Counted from the stretch's first letter, positions 8,289 to 18,763 are shown. The stretch is DNA of 64,000 bases from Massilia atriviolacea (GCF_003953935.1 NZ_RXLQ01000002.1:1-64000); one strand, 5' to 3'. The notes: generated from the sequence alone by a model not told the origin. Program-made: numbers and translations.

Positions 8289-8981
8289 TCAGGCGCTCCG
8301 TTTGCGGAAGCGGAAAAACCCGTTCATGGTCAGGCGGCCCCGTGCCGGGTCGGGGTGGAGCAGGGCGGGCGCCGCGATCTGCGCCGCGTGAAAGATTTCA
8401 CCATCGTAAAAGATGGCCCGGTTGAACCGCGCCGGAATGGCGCACAGCAGCTCGAAATCGGCGTTCGAGGCGCTCAGGTAGCCGTCCGCGTGGCCCGGCG
8501 AGACCCTCCCTGCGTGGGCGTCGCGCAGCACGCGCGCCGTGTGTTCCGGACCCTGCGTGGGGCGGTAAAAGCCGGTGCCGCCCAGGCGCGCGTCGTCGAA
8601 CAGGTAGACCACGGCGGCCGCCGCTCCCACGCCGGGGGCCAGCTCGGCGCAGTCGCGGTGGCACAGGCGCTGCAGCGGATGCAGTTCGGCCGGCTGCAGC
8701 GTGGCCAGCGCCAGGCGCGCCGCCACGCTGACGGTGCGCTGCGCGCCCAGTGCGCGCCGCACATGCTGGATGAAAAATTCGTCGAGGCGCAGGGAAGTGT
8801 CGCGCCCCAGGTCCAGCTCCGGCCCCGGATAGTAGTTGGCCGGATCGACCGCAAACTGCGCCTGCGCCGCCACCGCCTGCGCCACCAGCGCGTGCGGGTC
8901 GCGCAAGAAGTCGTCCACCACTACGCAGGGGGCATGGCCGGGAATGGCGACGTAACGCATCTGCGGGCGAGGATTGAACAC
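8289..8981 (-). CDS. DUF6445 family protein (2OG-Fe(II) oxygenase-like)
   Basis: 230 residues from GTG 8981-8979 (VFNPRPQMRYV...), with GGAG seven bases upstream; this start reproduces the usual MFNP opening of the family. It contains an HRD triplet (HxD metal pair) in RLCHRDCAE, a distal His in GEIFHAAQ and an Arg in RGRLTMNGFF, an arrangement like the facial triad and 2-oxoglutarate anchor of Fe(II) dioxygenases. DUF6445 genes commonly accompany TonB-receptor/tryptophan-halogenase clusters. Here it is divergent from the sugar-binding protein gene and close to its operator. Enzymatic activity of the family is not established; the catalytic residues are read from spacing only. Confidence 0.7.
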   Translation of the reverse strand: MFNPRPQMRYVAIPGHAPCVVVDDFLRDPHALVAQAVAAQAQFAVDPANYYPGPELDLGRDTSLRLDEFFIQHVRRALGAQRTVSVAARLALATLQPAELHPLQRLCHRDCAELAPGVGAAAAVVYLFDDARLGGTGFYRPTQGPEHTARVLRDAHAGRVSPGHADGYLSASNADFELLCAIPARFNRAIFYDGEIFHAAQIAAPALLHPDPARGRLTMNGFFRFRKRSA

Positions 8982-9041
8982 GGTAACTCCATGCAAAATG
9001 GGAATGAAAACGATATCACCGCGCCGCCATCTTGCGGCGCG

Positions 9042-9099
9042 TTGACATTGAAATTCTTTGAATGATATAGTCGGCCGAGCAAATTGGAAAGCCTTCCAA
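9042..9099 (+). promoter_or_regulatory. Promoter with LacI-type operator for the sugar-binding protein
   Basis: TTGACA at 9042-9047 and TATAGT at 9066-9071 with 18-bp spacing, then the near-palindrome TTGGAAAGCCTTCCAA at 9084-9099. Arrangement and distances copy those at 3014-3070, so both genes are probably repressed by the same LacI protein. Confidence 0.72.
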
Positions 9100-9138
9100 T
9101 CCGAAGCGGGCGCAGATCCGCTCAACCAGGAGACCAAG

Positions 9139-10371
9139 TTGAAACAACGCATTCTGGCCGCCGCGCTGGCGCTGGCAAGTGCCGGCGCCGCCTTCGGCGC
9201 CACACCCAAACCCGAAGTCATTCACTGGTGGACCTCCAGCAGCGAGGCGGCCGCGGTGCGCACCATCGCCGACGCCTACCGCGCCGCCGGCGGCGTCTGG
9301 ACCGACACCGCCATCGCCGGCGCCGACCAGGCGCGCGCGGTGGCGATCAACCGCATCGTCGGCGGCAATCCGCCGATGGCGGCCCAGTTCAACACCACCA
9401 AGCAGTTCACCGACCTGGTCGAGCAGGGCATGCTCAATAATGTCGACGATGTCGCCCTCAAGGAAGGCTGGGACAAATTCCTGCCCGAGCCGGTCCTGAA
9501 CGTGATCCGGGTCAAGGGCCACTATTACGCGGTGCCGGTCAACATCCACATGCAGGCCTGGACCTGGTACTCGAAAGCGGCCTTCCAGAAGGCCGGCATC
9601 GCCAGGGAGCCGGCCAGCGTCGACGAACTGTTCGCCGCACTCGACAAGCTCAAGGCCGCCGGCATCATTGCGCTGGCCCACGGCGGCCAGCCGTGGCAGG
9701 AAAACATCCTGTTCCTGTCGATGCTGGCCCACATGGGCGGCACCGACCTGTACCTCAAGGTGCTGCGCGACCGCGACCCGGCGGCCATCAATTCCGAGGC
9801 CTTCCGGCGCGTGCTGGTCAATTTCAAGCGCCTGCAATCGTATGTGGACCCCGGCGCCCCGGGCCGCAACTGGAACGACGCCACCGCCCTGGTCATTGCC
9901 GGCAAGGCCGGGATGCAGGTCATGGGCGACTGGGCCAAGGGCGAATTTGCCGCCGCGCGCCAGAGCGCCGGCAAGGAGTACGGCTGCATCGCCGGCTTCG
10001 GCCCGCGCTCGCCCTACCTGATCCAGGGCGACGCCTTCGTCTTCCCCAAGACCGCCAACGCGCAGCAGGTCAAGTACCAGAAGCTGCTGGCCAGCGTGGT
10101 GGTGGCGCCGGGCACCCAGGTGTCCTTCAACAAGCTCAAAGGCTCGATCCCGATCCGGGGCGACGTCGACACCTCCAGCATGGACCCGTGCGCGCGCGCC
10201 GGCATGGCCATCATGAAGGACCGCACGCGCCACGTCGGCATCGGCGAGGTGTACCTGACGCCCGACCAGAACGGCGCCATGCAGGACGTGCTGACCTCCT
10301 TCTGGAACACCAAAATGGCGCCCGAGAAGGCGCAAAAGCTGATCGCCGCCGCGCTCAGGAACGAGCAGTGA
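9139..10371 (+). CDS. ABC transporter extracellular sugar-binding protein
   Basis: 410 residues, starting at TTG 9139 with AGGAG six bases upstream. An upstream in-frame ATG at 9058 lies in the promoter and is not used. A signal peptide (KQRILAAALALASAGAAFGA) precedes a family 1 solute-binding fold: EVIHWWTSSSEAAAVRTIADAYRAAGG at the start and MQVMGDWAKGEFAAAR near residue 260, typical of sugar-binding proteins. No permease or ATPase genes are adjacent: the next gene is the LacI regulator and then the beta-glucosidase. The binding protein must therefore work with a transporter encoded elsewhere, or serve another purpose such as sensing. The sugar is likely a beta-glucoside, judging from the neighbours. 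Confidence 0.88.
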   Translation: MKQRILAAALALASAGAAFGATPKPEVIHWWTSSSEAAAVRTIADAYRAAGGVWTDTAIAGADQARAVAINRIVGGNPPMAAQFNTTKQFTDLVEQGMLNNVDDVALKEGWDKFLPEPVLNVIRVKGHYYAVPVNIHMQAWTWYSKAAFQKAGIAREPASVDELFAALDKLKAAGIIALAHGGQPWQENILFLSMLAHMGGTDLYLKVLRDRDPAAINSEAFRRVLVNFKRLQSYVDPGAPGRNWNDATALVIAGKAGMQVMGDWAKGEFAAARQSAGKEYGCIAGFGPRSPYLIQGDAFVFPKTANAQQVKYQKLLASVVVAPGTQVSFNKLKGSIPIRGDVDTSSMDPCARAGMAIMKDRTRHVGIGEVYLTPDQNGAMQDVLTSFWNTKMAPEKAQKLIAAALRNEQ

Positions 10372-10454
10372 GGCGGCCCGCGCTTGTGAGAGGGCGCCCG
10401 GATGCAGTATGCTGCTTTTTTTTGGTCCCCACTTTTTAAACGGAAGAAGCGCGC

Positions 10455-11468
10455 GTGGCAACTCTCAAAGACGTAGCAATGCGGGCCGGCGTCGGCCTCG
10501 GAACCGCCTCGCGTGTCGTCAGCGGCAAGGGCGCGGTCTCGCCCAAGACGCTGGCCCGGGTCCAGAAGGCGATCGAGGAGCTCGAATTCCATCCCTCCTA
10601 CGCGGCGCGCTCGCTGATGCTGGGCAGCTCGCAGATGATCGGCGTGTACATACCTTACCTGAGCGGCACCTTCTACACGCCGATCCTCAAGCTGATTTAT
10701 TCGGAACTGCGGGCGGCGGGGCTGAACATGGTGGTCGGCTTCGGCATCGGCAGCGACGACGAGCGCACCCAGGCCGTGCAGGGCATCGATTTCCTCAAGG
10801 AGCGCGGCTGCGACGGCGTGCTGGTGATGAGTAACGTGCTGCGCGACGAAGACATCGCCGCGCTCGGGCCGCGCAAGTCGCGCCTGGTGCTGCTCAACCA
10901 CAGCGTGCCCGCGATCGCCAGCCAGAGTTTTACCATCGACCACCGCCTGGGCGGACGCCTGGCGGCCCAGGCCCTGCTGCGCGAAGGGCACCGCGACATC
11001 GCCGTCATCGCCGGTCCGCGCGGCGCGCCCGACAACGTCGAGCGCATCGACGGCTTCCTGGGCGAACTGGCGCAGGCCGGCATCGACACCGACGGCCTGT
11101 GGGTGGCCGAGAGCGACTTCGCACCCAGGGGCGGCTGGGAGACGGCGCGCGAGCTGGCCGAATCGGGCTATCCGTTCACGGCCGTGTTTTGCGCCAACGA
11201 CGACATGGCGGTGGGCGCGCTGTCCTACTTCCAGCAAGCCGGCGTGGCGGTGCCGGAGCAGGTCTCGGTGCTGGGCTACGACGACACCAACAGCGCCGAG
11301 TACACGGCGCCGCGCCTGACCACGGTGCACATGCCGTGGACCGAGATGACCTTGAGCGGCCTGAACTGCCTGCTTAACCGCTGCTACGGCATGGAGCGGC
11401 CGGTGACCCACGATTATCCGGTCTCGATCGCGCTGCGCGCCTCGCTGGGCAAGGCCAGGCAGGAATGA
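10455..11468 (+). CDS. LacI family transcriptional regulator
   Basis: 337 residues starting at GTG 10455 (GGAAG upstream). The N-terminal helix-turn-helix and hinge read ATLKDVAMRAGVGLGTASRVVS...FHPSYAARSL, followed by a periplasmic-binding-protein-like ligand domain (from about residue 60; IGVYIPYLSGTFY). It lies 84 bp behind the sugar-binding protein gene and 175 bp before the GH1 gene. Candidate operators with the consensus TTGGAAGCGTTTCCAA are found upstream of four genes in this window, making this the probable local repressor released by an oligosaccharide. The closest functional analogues are CelR/BglR-type repressors of beta-glucoside use; this is inferred from context. Confidence 0.9.
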   Translation: MATLKDVAMRAGVGLGTASRVVSGKGAVSPKTLARVQKAIEELEFHPSYAARSLMLGSSQMIGVYIPYLSGTFYTPILKLIYSELRAAGLNMVVGFGIGSDDERTQAVQGIDFLKERGCDGVLVMSNVLRDEDIAALGPRKSRLVLLNHSVPAIASQSFTIDHRLGGRLAAQALLREGHRDIAVIAGPRGAPDNVERIDGFLGELAQAGIDTDGLWVAESDFAPRGGWETARELAESGYPFTAVFCANDDMAVGALSYFQQAGVAVPEQVSVLGYDDTNSAEYTAPRLTTVHMPWTEMTLSGLNCLLNRCYGMERPVTHDYPVSIALRASLGKARQE

Positions 11469-11472
11469 ACGG

Positions 11473-11506
11473 GCGGCCTGGCGCGTCTGTCGGCGCGCCA
11501 GGCCGC
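11473..11506. terminator. GC-rich hairpin after lacI
   Basis: Perfect 13-bp inverted repeat GCGGCCTGGCGCG (11473-11485) and CGCGCCAGGCCGC (11494-11506) just after the regulator stop. It lacks a T-run, so it may be a weak terminator or an mRNA-stabilising 3' hairpin. Confidence 0.5.
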
Positions 11507-11588
11507 TGTGCTGCATGCGCAGCAACATTAACTCAAACGCATCAAATATTCTTCCTCCGCCCTTGCCGGCGCTTTTTTTTGTGTTAAA

Positions 11589-11604
11589 GTGGAAGCGATT
11601 CCAA
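11589..11604 (+). promoter_or_regulatory. LacI-type operator before the beta-glucosidase gene
   Basis: GTGGAAGCGATTCCAA (11589-11604) matches the operators at 3055 and 9084. It directly follows a possible -10 (TAAAGT, 11585-11590) with TTGCCG at 11563-11568 as a poor -35. The site lies 40 bp before the GH1 start codon. Confidence 0.65.
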
Positions 11605-11643
11605 TTTTTCATCGAGCAACTTTAAACTGACCGATCCCTCCCT

Positions 11644-13029
11644 ATGACCATCCAGAAAAACGCCCCGCACCAGCCCCTTGCACGCGCCAGTTTCGGCGAC
11701 GACTTCCTGTGGGGCTGCTCGACCTCGGCCTTCCAGATCGAAGGCGCCGGCAGCACCGACGGGCGCGTGGCGTCGATCTGGGATACCTTCTGCGCCACCC
11801 CCGGCAAGATCCGCGACGGCAGCGACGGCCAGGTCGCCTGCGACCATTACCACCGCTGGCCGGAAGACCTCGACATCGGCCAGTCGCTCGGCCTGAACGC
11901 CTACCGCTTCTCGATCGCCTGGCCGCGCATCTTCAACGGCAGCGGCGGCGCGCCCAAGCAGGCGGGGCTCGACTTCTACGAACGCCTGGTGGACGGCATG
12001 CTCGAACGCGGCCTGCAGCCTTGGGCAACGCTGTATCACTGGGACTTGCCGCAAGCGCTGCAGGACCAGGGCGGCTGGGCCAGGCGCGCCACGGTGGACG
12101 CCTTTGTCGACTATGCCGACGTGGTCACGCGCCGCCTGGGCGACCGCGTGCGTCACTGGATCACCCACAACGAGCCGTGGTGCACCGCCATGCACGGCAA
12201 CCTGGACGGCATGCACGCCCCCGGCCTGCGCGACACGCCGACCGCGCTGCAGGTGTGCCACCATGTGCTGCTCTCGCACGGCCTGGCCACGCCCGTGATC
12301 CGCGCCAACGTGCCGCACGCGCAGGTCGGCATCGCCCTCAGCCTGCACCCGATCCGCGCGGCGTCGGGCAGCGAGGAAGACCGCCAGGCGGTGGAGCGCC
12401 ACGACGGCTTTCGCAACCGCTGGTTCCTCGATCCGCTGTATGGGCGCGGCTATCCGCAAGACACGCTGGCGCTGCTGGGAGCGGCCGCGCCGGCGGTGCT
12501 GGAAGGCGACATGCAGGCGATCGCCGCGCCGACCGATTTCGTCGGCCTGAACTACTACTTCCCGGAGGTGGTGCGCGACGTTCCCGCAAGCAGCCCGGCG
12601 GCCGGCTTCCTGCGTACCGAGGTGGCCTTGCCGCAGGACCGCGAGCGCACCGATTTCGGCTGGGAAGTCGCGCCCGACGGCCTGACCGAGCTGCTGCTGC
12701 GCATCGCCCGCGACTACCGCCCCGGCCCCGTCTACGTGACCGAGAACGGCTCCTCCTACGACGACCTGGTGCAGGCCGACGGCAGCATCGACGACGAGGC
12801 GCGCCGCCATTACCTGGTGCGCCACCTGGCCGCCGTGCGCGCCGCGCAGGAGCAGGGCGTGGACGTGAAAGGCTACTTCGCCTGGAGCCTGCTGGACAAT
12901 TTCGAATGGTCGGAAGGCTATCTGCGCCGCTTCGGCATCGTCCATGTCGACTTCCAGACCCAGTTGCGCACCATCAAGAGCAGCGGGCGCTGGTACCGCG
13001 AGTTCCTGCACGGCCGCAACGAGCGCTAA
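11644..13029 (+). CDS. GH1 family beta-glucosidase
   Basis: 461 residues without signal peptide, so cytoplasmic. The GH1 N-terminal signature FLWGCSTSAFQIEGA is near residue 22. The acid/base Glu lies in ITHNEPW (about 172-178) and the nucleophile Glu in YVTENG (about 363-368). The glycone-binding NFEWSEGY lies near 419. Length and motifs are complete. It would cleave cellobiose or other short beta-glucosides after import, completing a pathway with the extracellular GH5 glucanase at 24447 and the sugar-binding protein at 9139. An operator immediately upstream places it under the LacI repressor. Confidence 0.93.
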   Translation: MTIQKNAPHQPLARASFGDDFLWGCSTSAFQIEGAGSTDGRVASIWDTFCATPGKIRDGSDGQVACDHYHRWPEDLDIGQSLGLNAYRFSIAWPRIFNGSGGAPKQAGLDFYERLVDGMLERGLQPWATLYHWDLPQALQDQGGWARRATVDAFVDYADVVTRRLGDRVRHWITHNEPWCTAMHGNLDGMHAPGLRDTPTALQVCHHVLLSHGLATPVIRANVPHAQVGIALSLHPIRAASGSEEDRQAVERHDGFRNRWFLDPLYGRGYPQDTLALLGAAAPAVLEGDMQAIAAPTDFVGLNYYFPEVVRDVPASSPAAGFLRTEVALPQDRERTDFGWEVAPDGLTELLLRIARDYRPGPVYVTENGSSYDDLVQADGSIDDEARRHYLVRHLAAVRAAQEQGVDVKGYFAWSLLDNFEWSEGYLRRFGIVHVDFQTQLRTIKSSGRWYREFLHGRNER

Positions 13030-13143
13030 TGCATGCGAACTTGCCCGGGTTGTGCTGGCCGACATGCGAACGAGGCACGCTCCTACGCGCAGGGGCGCGC
13101 GATGTCTTTATCATGAAGGCATGACTTTTCAGGAGGAAGAATC

Positions 13144-13725
13144 ATGTTTTCTTTGAATAAACTCAGTCCTTCGGTGACCGACATGATCCGCTTCGATCAT
13201 TCGCACGTGCTGGTGACTTTCCACCAGTACACCACCGCCGCGCGCCCGAGCGTCAAGAAAGCCCTCGCCGAAACCCTATGCGATGCGCTGGAAATCCATG
13301 CGACACTGGAAGAGGAAGTATTTTATCCGGTCATGCGGCGCCTCGACGGGTCCGAACCGGCGATCCAGAAAAGCCAGCCGGAACACGACGAGATGCGGCG
13401 CCTGATCGGCGAGCTGCGCGCCACCGCTGCCACCGACCGCCGCCACGACCAGCTGCTGCACGAACTGATGCGCGACGTGATGCACCACGTGGCCGATGAA
13501 GAGACGGTGCTCCTGCCCCAGGCCGAGCGCATGCTCGACAAGGACCGCCTGAACGAACTGGGCGCGCAGATGAGCAAGCGCCGGCTCGAATTGCTCAAGC
13601 CGAAGGTCGGCAAGATCGCCGCGAATACGGCGGTGGGCTTTTCGGGCAGCACCGCCGCCATCGTGGTGGGGCTGGCCAGCGCGCTGATGGCGGCGCGCTT
13701 CGTATCGAAGAAAGTCGCGCCATAA
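13144..13725 (+). CDS. Hemerythrin HHE domain protein with C-terminal membrane segment
   Basis: 193 residues. Iron-ligand candidates of a bacterial hemerythrin are in order: FDHSHV (about 18-22), EIHATLEEEVFYP (about 49-61), PEHDEM (about 80-85) and MHHVADEE (about 114-121). The last 30 residues (NTAVGFSGSTAAIVVGLASALMAARF) are hydrophobic and could anchor it in the membrane. A strong AGGAGGA ribosome site lies before the ATG at 13144. Such proteins bind O2 or nitric oxide, or buffer iron in oxidative stress; the role here is not known. A second hemerythrin protein is encoded at 26622. Confidence 0.85.
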   Translation: MFSLNKLSPSVTDMIRFDHSHVLVTFHQYTTAARPSVKKALAETLCDALEIHATLEEEVFYPVMRRLDGSEPAIQKSQPEHDEMRRLIGELRATAATDRRHDQLLHELMRDVMHHVADEETVLLPQAERMLDKDRLNELGAQMSKRRLELLKPKVGKIAANTAVGFSGSTAAIVVGLASALMAARFVSKKVAP

Positions 13726-13766
13726 GCGCGAAGCATTCTGCGGCGCCGCGCTGCTGCAAGGAAAGC

Positions 13767-14199
13767 ATGACGCCACGCTGTACGCCACGCTGTACGCCAT
13801 TTGCCGACGCTGCCGTGCAGCGCACCTTCGAGGCCTGGCCCGCGCCCGCGCGGGACAGGCTGCTGGCCATGCGCGAGCTGATGTTTGCCACTGCGGCGAC
13901 GACGCCGGGCGTCGGGGCGCTGGAAGAAACCCGCAAATGGGGCGAGCCGGCTTAGCTGACCCGCCAGAGCAAGAGCGGCAGCACCATCCGCCTCGCCTGG
14001 AAAGCGGCGGCGCCCACGCGCTATGCCATCTATTTCAATTGCAAGACCACGCTGGTCGACACCTTCCGCAGCATGTTTCCGCACGACTTTGTGTGAAGGC
14101 AATCGGGCGCTGGTGCTGGAGCAATCGGCCGAGCCGCCGGCCGACGCGCTGGCCTTCTGCATTGCCAGCGCACTGACCTGTCACAGGCGCGGGCGCTGA
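13767..14199 (+). pseudogene. DUF1801 domain protein, disrupted
   Basis: The first frame encodes ...RELMFATAATTPGVGALEETRKWGEPA and stops at TAG 13953-13955, where the family has Tyr (GEPAYLT). Reading on in frame gives LTRQSKSGSTIRLAWKAAAPTRYAIYFNCKTTLVDTFRSMFPHDFV, then TGA at 14094. Changing frame at 14095 gives EGNRALVLEQSAEPPADALAFCIASALTCHRRGR and a stop at 14197-14199. Joined, these make a complete DUF1801 domain with one nonsense and one frameshift mutation. The 5' end also has a 12-bp direct duplication (CGCCACGCTGTA twice, from 13771). The function of DUF1801 is unknown. Confidence 0.8.
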
Positions 14200-14246
14200 C
14201 GCCGGCAGCCTGTGTCAGCCGGCAAACCTGGCCGGAACGCGGCCGG

Positions 14247-15965
14247 TCAGAACTCTTCCCAGCCATCGTCGCCGGTGCTGGCGGGGGCGGGCTGCCTGGC
14301 CGGTGCCGGGCGGGCGGCGGGCAGGGCTTTGCGCGGCGCGGCCGGGGCCGGGGCCGCGCTCACAGCCGCGCGCGGCGCCGCCTTGCGTGCCGCCGCGGGC
14401 CGCGCCATGGCGGCGGCGCCATCGAGCTTGAACACGCTGACCACCTCGGCCAGTCGGACCGCCTGTTCCTCCATCGCCGCCGACGCCGCCGCAGCCTGCT
14501 CGACCAGCGCCGCGTTCTGCTGGGTTGTCTCGTCCATCTGGGTGATGGCCTGGTTCACCTGCTCGATGCCGGCGCGCTGCTCGTCGCTGGCGTTGGCGAT
14601 CTCGCCGATGATGTCGTTGACGCGGCGCACGCTGCCGACCACCTCGCCCATGGTCACGCCGGCCTGGTCGACCAGGCGCGTGCCGAGGTCGACTTTTTCG
14701 ACCGAATGATCGATCAGGGCCTTGATCTCCTTGGCCGCGCCGGCCGAACGCTGGGCCAGGTTGCGCACTTCGGACGCCACGACCGCGAAGCCGCGTCCCT
14801 GTTCGCCGGCACGGGCCGCTTCCACCGCCGCGTTCAGCGCCAGGATATTGGTCTGGAAAGCGATGCCGTCGATCACGCCGATGATGTCGACGATCTTCCT
14901 GGCCGACTCGTTGATCGCGCCCATGGTTTCCACCACCTGCGACACGGCCGCGCCGCCGCGCACCGCCACGTCGGACGCCTCGGTGGCCAGCTGGTTGGCC
15001 TGGCGCGCATTGTCGGCGTTCTGCTTGACGGTCGCGGTCAGCTCTTCCATGGACGAGGCGGTTTCTTCCAGCGAACCGGCTTGCTGTTCGGTGCGCGACG
15101 ACAGGTCGAAGTTGCCGGAGGAAATTTCGGCCGAGGCGGTCGCGATGGTATCGGTGCCGGTGCGCACTTCGCCGACGATGCGCGCCAGCGAGGCGTTCAT
15201 GGTCTTGAGCGCGGCCAGCAATTCGCCGATTTCATCGGTCGAGTCCGACTCGACCCGGGCGCTCAGGTCGCCCTCGGCCACCTGTTTGGCGAACTGCACG
15301 GCACGGCCCAGCGGCACGGTAATGTTGCGCGCGAGCCAGAGCGCGATGATGCCGGCCAGCACTGCCGCCAGCACGCCCCCGCCGATCAGCACGCTTGCCG
15401 TCTGGATGTCGAGGGCCTTGGCGTCGCGCGCGCGCTGGGCCAGCAGCGTTTCTTCCGCATGATCGATCTCGGCGATCAGGGCGCGCATGGCATCCATGCC
15501 CTTCTTGCCCTTGCCTTCCTTTTCGGCCGCGACCACGGCCGCCATGTCGCCGTCGGCCGCCGCCTTGCGCTGCGCGATGGTGGGATCGATCGCGGCGGCC
15601 AGCCAGGCTTCCTGCTCGCGCTGCAGGCGCTGCAGGCGTTCCTGCTGGACCGGATTGTCCGAGGTCAGCGAGCTTGCCTTCGCCACATGCTGGAGGAAGG
15701 ATGCCTTGCCGGCATGGTAGGGTTCGAGCGAGGCCGGGTTGCCGGTCAGCAGGTAGCCGCGCTGCCCCGTTTCGATGTTGATCAACTGCTCCAGCGCGGC
15801 GTTGACTTCGGCCGTCACCTGGTAGGTGTGCACATTGATATCGTTGGCCGCGCCGAGCTTCTTGAAGTTCGCGTATGCCACCGCGACCAGCACCACCAGC
15901 ACCGCCACCACGGCGCCAAAACCCAGGTACAGGCGCGTTCCGATCTTCATATTGGACAGGGTCAT
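14247..15965 (-). CDS. Methyl-accepting chemotaxis protein with CHASE3 sensor
   Basis: 572 residues from ATG 15965, preceded by AAGGAAA. TM1 is at about 12-32. A periplasmic CHASE3-type sensor follows, with [22 protein letters not shown] at about 65-86. TM2 is near 185-205 and a HAMP domain follows. The methyl-accepting and signalling domain contains the highly conserved hairpin [32 protein letters not shown] long Ala/Pro linker leads to DDGWEEF at the extreme C-terminus, resembling the pentapeptide that tethers CheR and CheB. The ligand is unknown. No che genes are near, so it is an orphan receptor gene. Confidence 0.93.
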   Translation of the reverse strand: MTLSNMKIGTRLYLGFGAVVAVLVVLVAVAYANFKKLGAANDINVHTYQVTAEVNAALEQLINIETGQRGYLLTGNPASLEPYHAGKASFLQHVAKASSLTSDNPVQQERLQRLQREQEAWLAAAIDPTIAQRKAAADGDMAAVVAAEKEGKGKKGMDAMRALIAEIDHAEETLLAQRARDAKALDIQTASVLIGGGVLAAVLAGIIALWLARNITVPLGRAVQFAKQVAEGDLSARVESDSTDEIGELLAALKTMNASLARIVGEVRTGTDTIATASAEISSGNFDLSSRTEQQAGSLEETASSMEELTATVKQNADNARQANQLATEASDVAVRGGAAVSQVVETMGAINESARKIVDIIGVIDGIAFQTNILALNAAVEAARAGEQGRGFAVVASEVRNLAQRSAGAAKEIKALIDHSVEKVDLGTRLVDQAGVTMGEVVGSVRRVNDIIGEIANASDEQRAGIEQVNQAITQMDETTQQNAALVEQAAAASAAMEEQAVRLAEVVSVFKLDGAAAMARPAAARKAAPRAAVSAAPAPAAPRKALPAARPAPARQPAPASTGDDGWEEF

Positions 15966-16153
15966 CAGGGTTTCCTTGTGAGAGTGAAACATGGTGTTCG
16001 GCGCGGCATCGTGTCACGTTTCCGCGAGCCATCGTCGGAACCATTATGCGTTTGGCGCTGCCGCTATGTGACGAAAATTCGTCGCTTGGTCGCATATTCG
16101 CCACAGGCGGACGACAGGGGGAAATTGAACGGCAATACACTACCGGTGCGCAT

Positions 16154-16982
<829 letters not shown>

Positions 16983-16988
16983 CGCCGC

Positions 16989-17663
16989 ATGCTGGGCGCG
17001 GACGACTGGGGCGCCATCTGGCTGACCCTGAAACTGGCCAGCATCGTCACCGTGCTGCTGCTCCTGCTCGGCACGCCGGTGGCGTGGTGGCTGTCGCAGA
17101 CCCGCTCGCGCGCCAAAAGCGTGGTCGGCGCCGTGGTGGCGCTGCCGCTGGTGCTGCCGCCGTCCGTGCTCGGCTTTTACCTGCTGGTTGCGATGGGGCC
17201 GAACGGCCCGCTCGGGCAGCTGACCGAGGCGCTCGGCGTGGGGCTGCTGCCGTTCACCTTCAGCGGGCTGGTGATCGGCTCGCTGCTGTATTCGATGCCC
17301 TTCGTCATCCAGCCGCTGCAGAATGCCTTCGAGGCGATCGGCCCGCGGCCGCTTGAAGTGGCCGCGACCCTGCGCGCCGGTCCGCTCGACACCTTCTTCT
17401 CGGTGGTACTGCCGCTGGCGCGGCCCGGCTTCATCACCGCCGCCACGCTCGGCTTCGCCCATACGGTTGGCGAATTCGGCGTCGTGATGATGATTGGCGG
17501 GAATATCCCGGAGCAGACGCGGGTGGTGTCGGTGCAGATTTACGGGCATGTCGAAGCGCTCGAATATGCCCAGGCGCACTGGCTGTCCGGCGGCATGCTG
17601 GCGATCAGCTTTGTCGCCTTGCTGCTGCTGTACCGCTTCAATCCGGCGCGGAGGGCGCTGTGA
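16989..17663 (+). CDS. modB: Molybdate ABC transporter permease
   Basis: 224 residues with about five membrane segments. The ABC-permease EAA loop is visible as [27 protein letters not shown] (about 124-150), which contacts Mod[20 protein letters not shown] is the well conserved ModB segment. The start follows the modA stop by 6 bp and the stop overlaps modC by 4 bp, indicating a tightly coupled operon. Confidence 0.93.
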   Translation: MLGADDWGAIWLTLKLASIVTVLLLLLGTPVAWWLSQTRSRAKSVVGAVVALPLVLPPSVLGFYLLVAMGPNGPLGQLTEALGVGLLPFTFSGLVIGSLLYSMPFVIQPLQNAFEAIGPRPLEVAATLRAGPLDTFFSVVLPLARPGFITAATLGFAHTVGEFGVVMMIGGNIPEQTRVVSVQIYGHVEALEYAQAHWLSGGMLAISFVALLLLYRFNPARRAL

Positions 17664-18763
17664 AGGACGCCGGCGTCATCCGCCTGCGTTTCGACATCCG
17701 GCGCAGCGGCTTCGCCATGCAGGTGCGGCTCGACCTGCCGGGGCGCGGCGTGAGTGCGCTGTTCGGGCATTCCGGCTCCGGCAAGACCACCTTGCTGCGC
17801 GCCATTGCCGGGCTGGAACGTCATGCCGGCGGCTATCTCGAAGTCAACGGCGAGCTGTGGCAGGATGACGCGGCCGGCGTGTTCCTGCCCACGCACCGGC
17901 GCGCGCTCGGCTATGTGTTCCAGGAAGCGAGCCTGTTCGCGCACCTGACGGTCCAGGGCAACCTCGACTTTGCGCGCAAGCGCGCGCGCGCCGCCGATGG
18001 CGCCGCCGTGATGGCGCACGCGGTGGCGCTGCTCGGCATCGGCCATCTGCTCGAGCGGCGTCCCGGCGGCCTGTCCGGCGGCGAGCGGCAGCGGGTGGCG
18101 ATCGCGCGCGCCATGCTGGGTGCGCCGCGCCTGCTGCTGCTGGACGAACCGCTGGCCTCGCTCGACGGGCGGCGCAAGGACGACGTGCTGCCCTACCTGG
18201 AGCGGGTGCAGGCCGAGCTGGCCATCCCCATGCTGTACGTCAGTCATTCCACGCAAGAAGTCGCGCGCCTGGCCGATCACATCGTGCTGCTCGACGGCGG
18301 GCGCGTCGTCGCCAGCGGGCCGGCCGCCGACACCCTGGTCTTGCCGGAAGTCACGCGCGCCATGCTCGACGAGGCCGGGGCGCTGGTCGACGGCGTGGTC
18401 GACAGTGTCGACGCCGCGTACGGACTGTTGTGCCTGAGCGCGGCGGGCGGCACCATGTACATCGCGCATGCGGCGCTGGCGCCGGGCACGCGGCTGCGGC
18501 TGCGCGTGCTGGCGCGCGACGTCAGCGTGGCGCTGGTCGCGCAGGAGGGCAGCTCGATCCTGAACCAGCTGCGCGCGACGGTGGTGGCGATCGAGGCGGG
18601 CAGCGAAGCGGCGCACCTCATGCTGCGGCTCGACGCCGGCGGCACGGCGCTGCTGGCGCGCATCACGCGGCGCTCCTGCGACCAGCTGGGGCTGGCGGTC
18701 GGGATGCCGGTGTGGGCCCAGGTCAAGGCGGCGGCCTTGCTGTCGGGAGGCTCTGGCGGATGA
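17660..18763 (+). CDS. modC: Molybdate ABC transporter ATP-binding protein
   Basis: 367 residues from GTG 17660 in a GTGA overlap with modB. Walker [10 protein letters not shown] (about 35-43), signature [14 protein letters not shown] (about 136-149), Walker B LLLLDEP and the switch His in YVSHST are intact. From about residue 290 a MOP-type molybdate-binding domain follows ([17 protein letters not shown]...[15 protein letters not shown]), which is characteristic of ModC rather than other importers. The stop overlaps the start of the ModE-like gene (ATGA). Confidence 0.93.
   Translation: MKDAGVIRLRFDIRRSGFAMQVRLDLPGRGVSALFGHSGSGKTTLLRAIAGLERHAGGYLEVNGELWQDDAAGVFLPTHRRALGYVFQEASLFAHLTVQGNLDFARKRARAADGAAVMAHAVALLGIGHLLERRPGGLSGGERQRVAIARAMLGAPRLLLLDEPLASLDGRRKDDVLPYLERVQAELAIPMLYVSHSTQEVARLADHIVLLDGGRVVASGPAADTLVLPEVTRAMLDEAGALVDGVVDSVDAAYGLLCLSAAGGTMYIAHAALAPGTRLRLRVLARDVSVALVAQEGSSILNQLRATVVAIEAGSEAAHLMLRLDAGGTALLARITRRSCDQLGLAVGMPVWAQVKAAALLSGGSGG

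Noticed and set aside
9058..9138. ATG 9058 as start of the sugar-binding protein
   Set aside because: It lies within the promoter and before the operator; TTG 9139 has AGGAG and a clean signal peptide.
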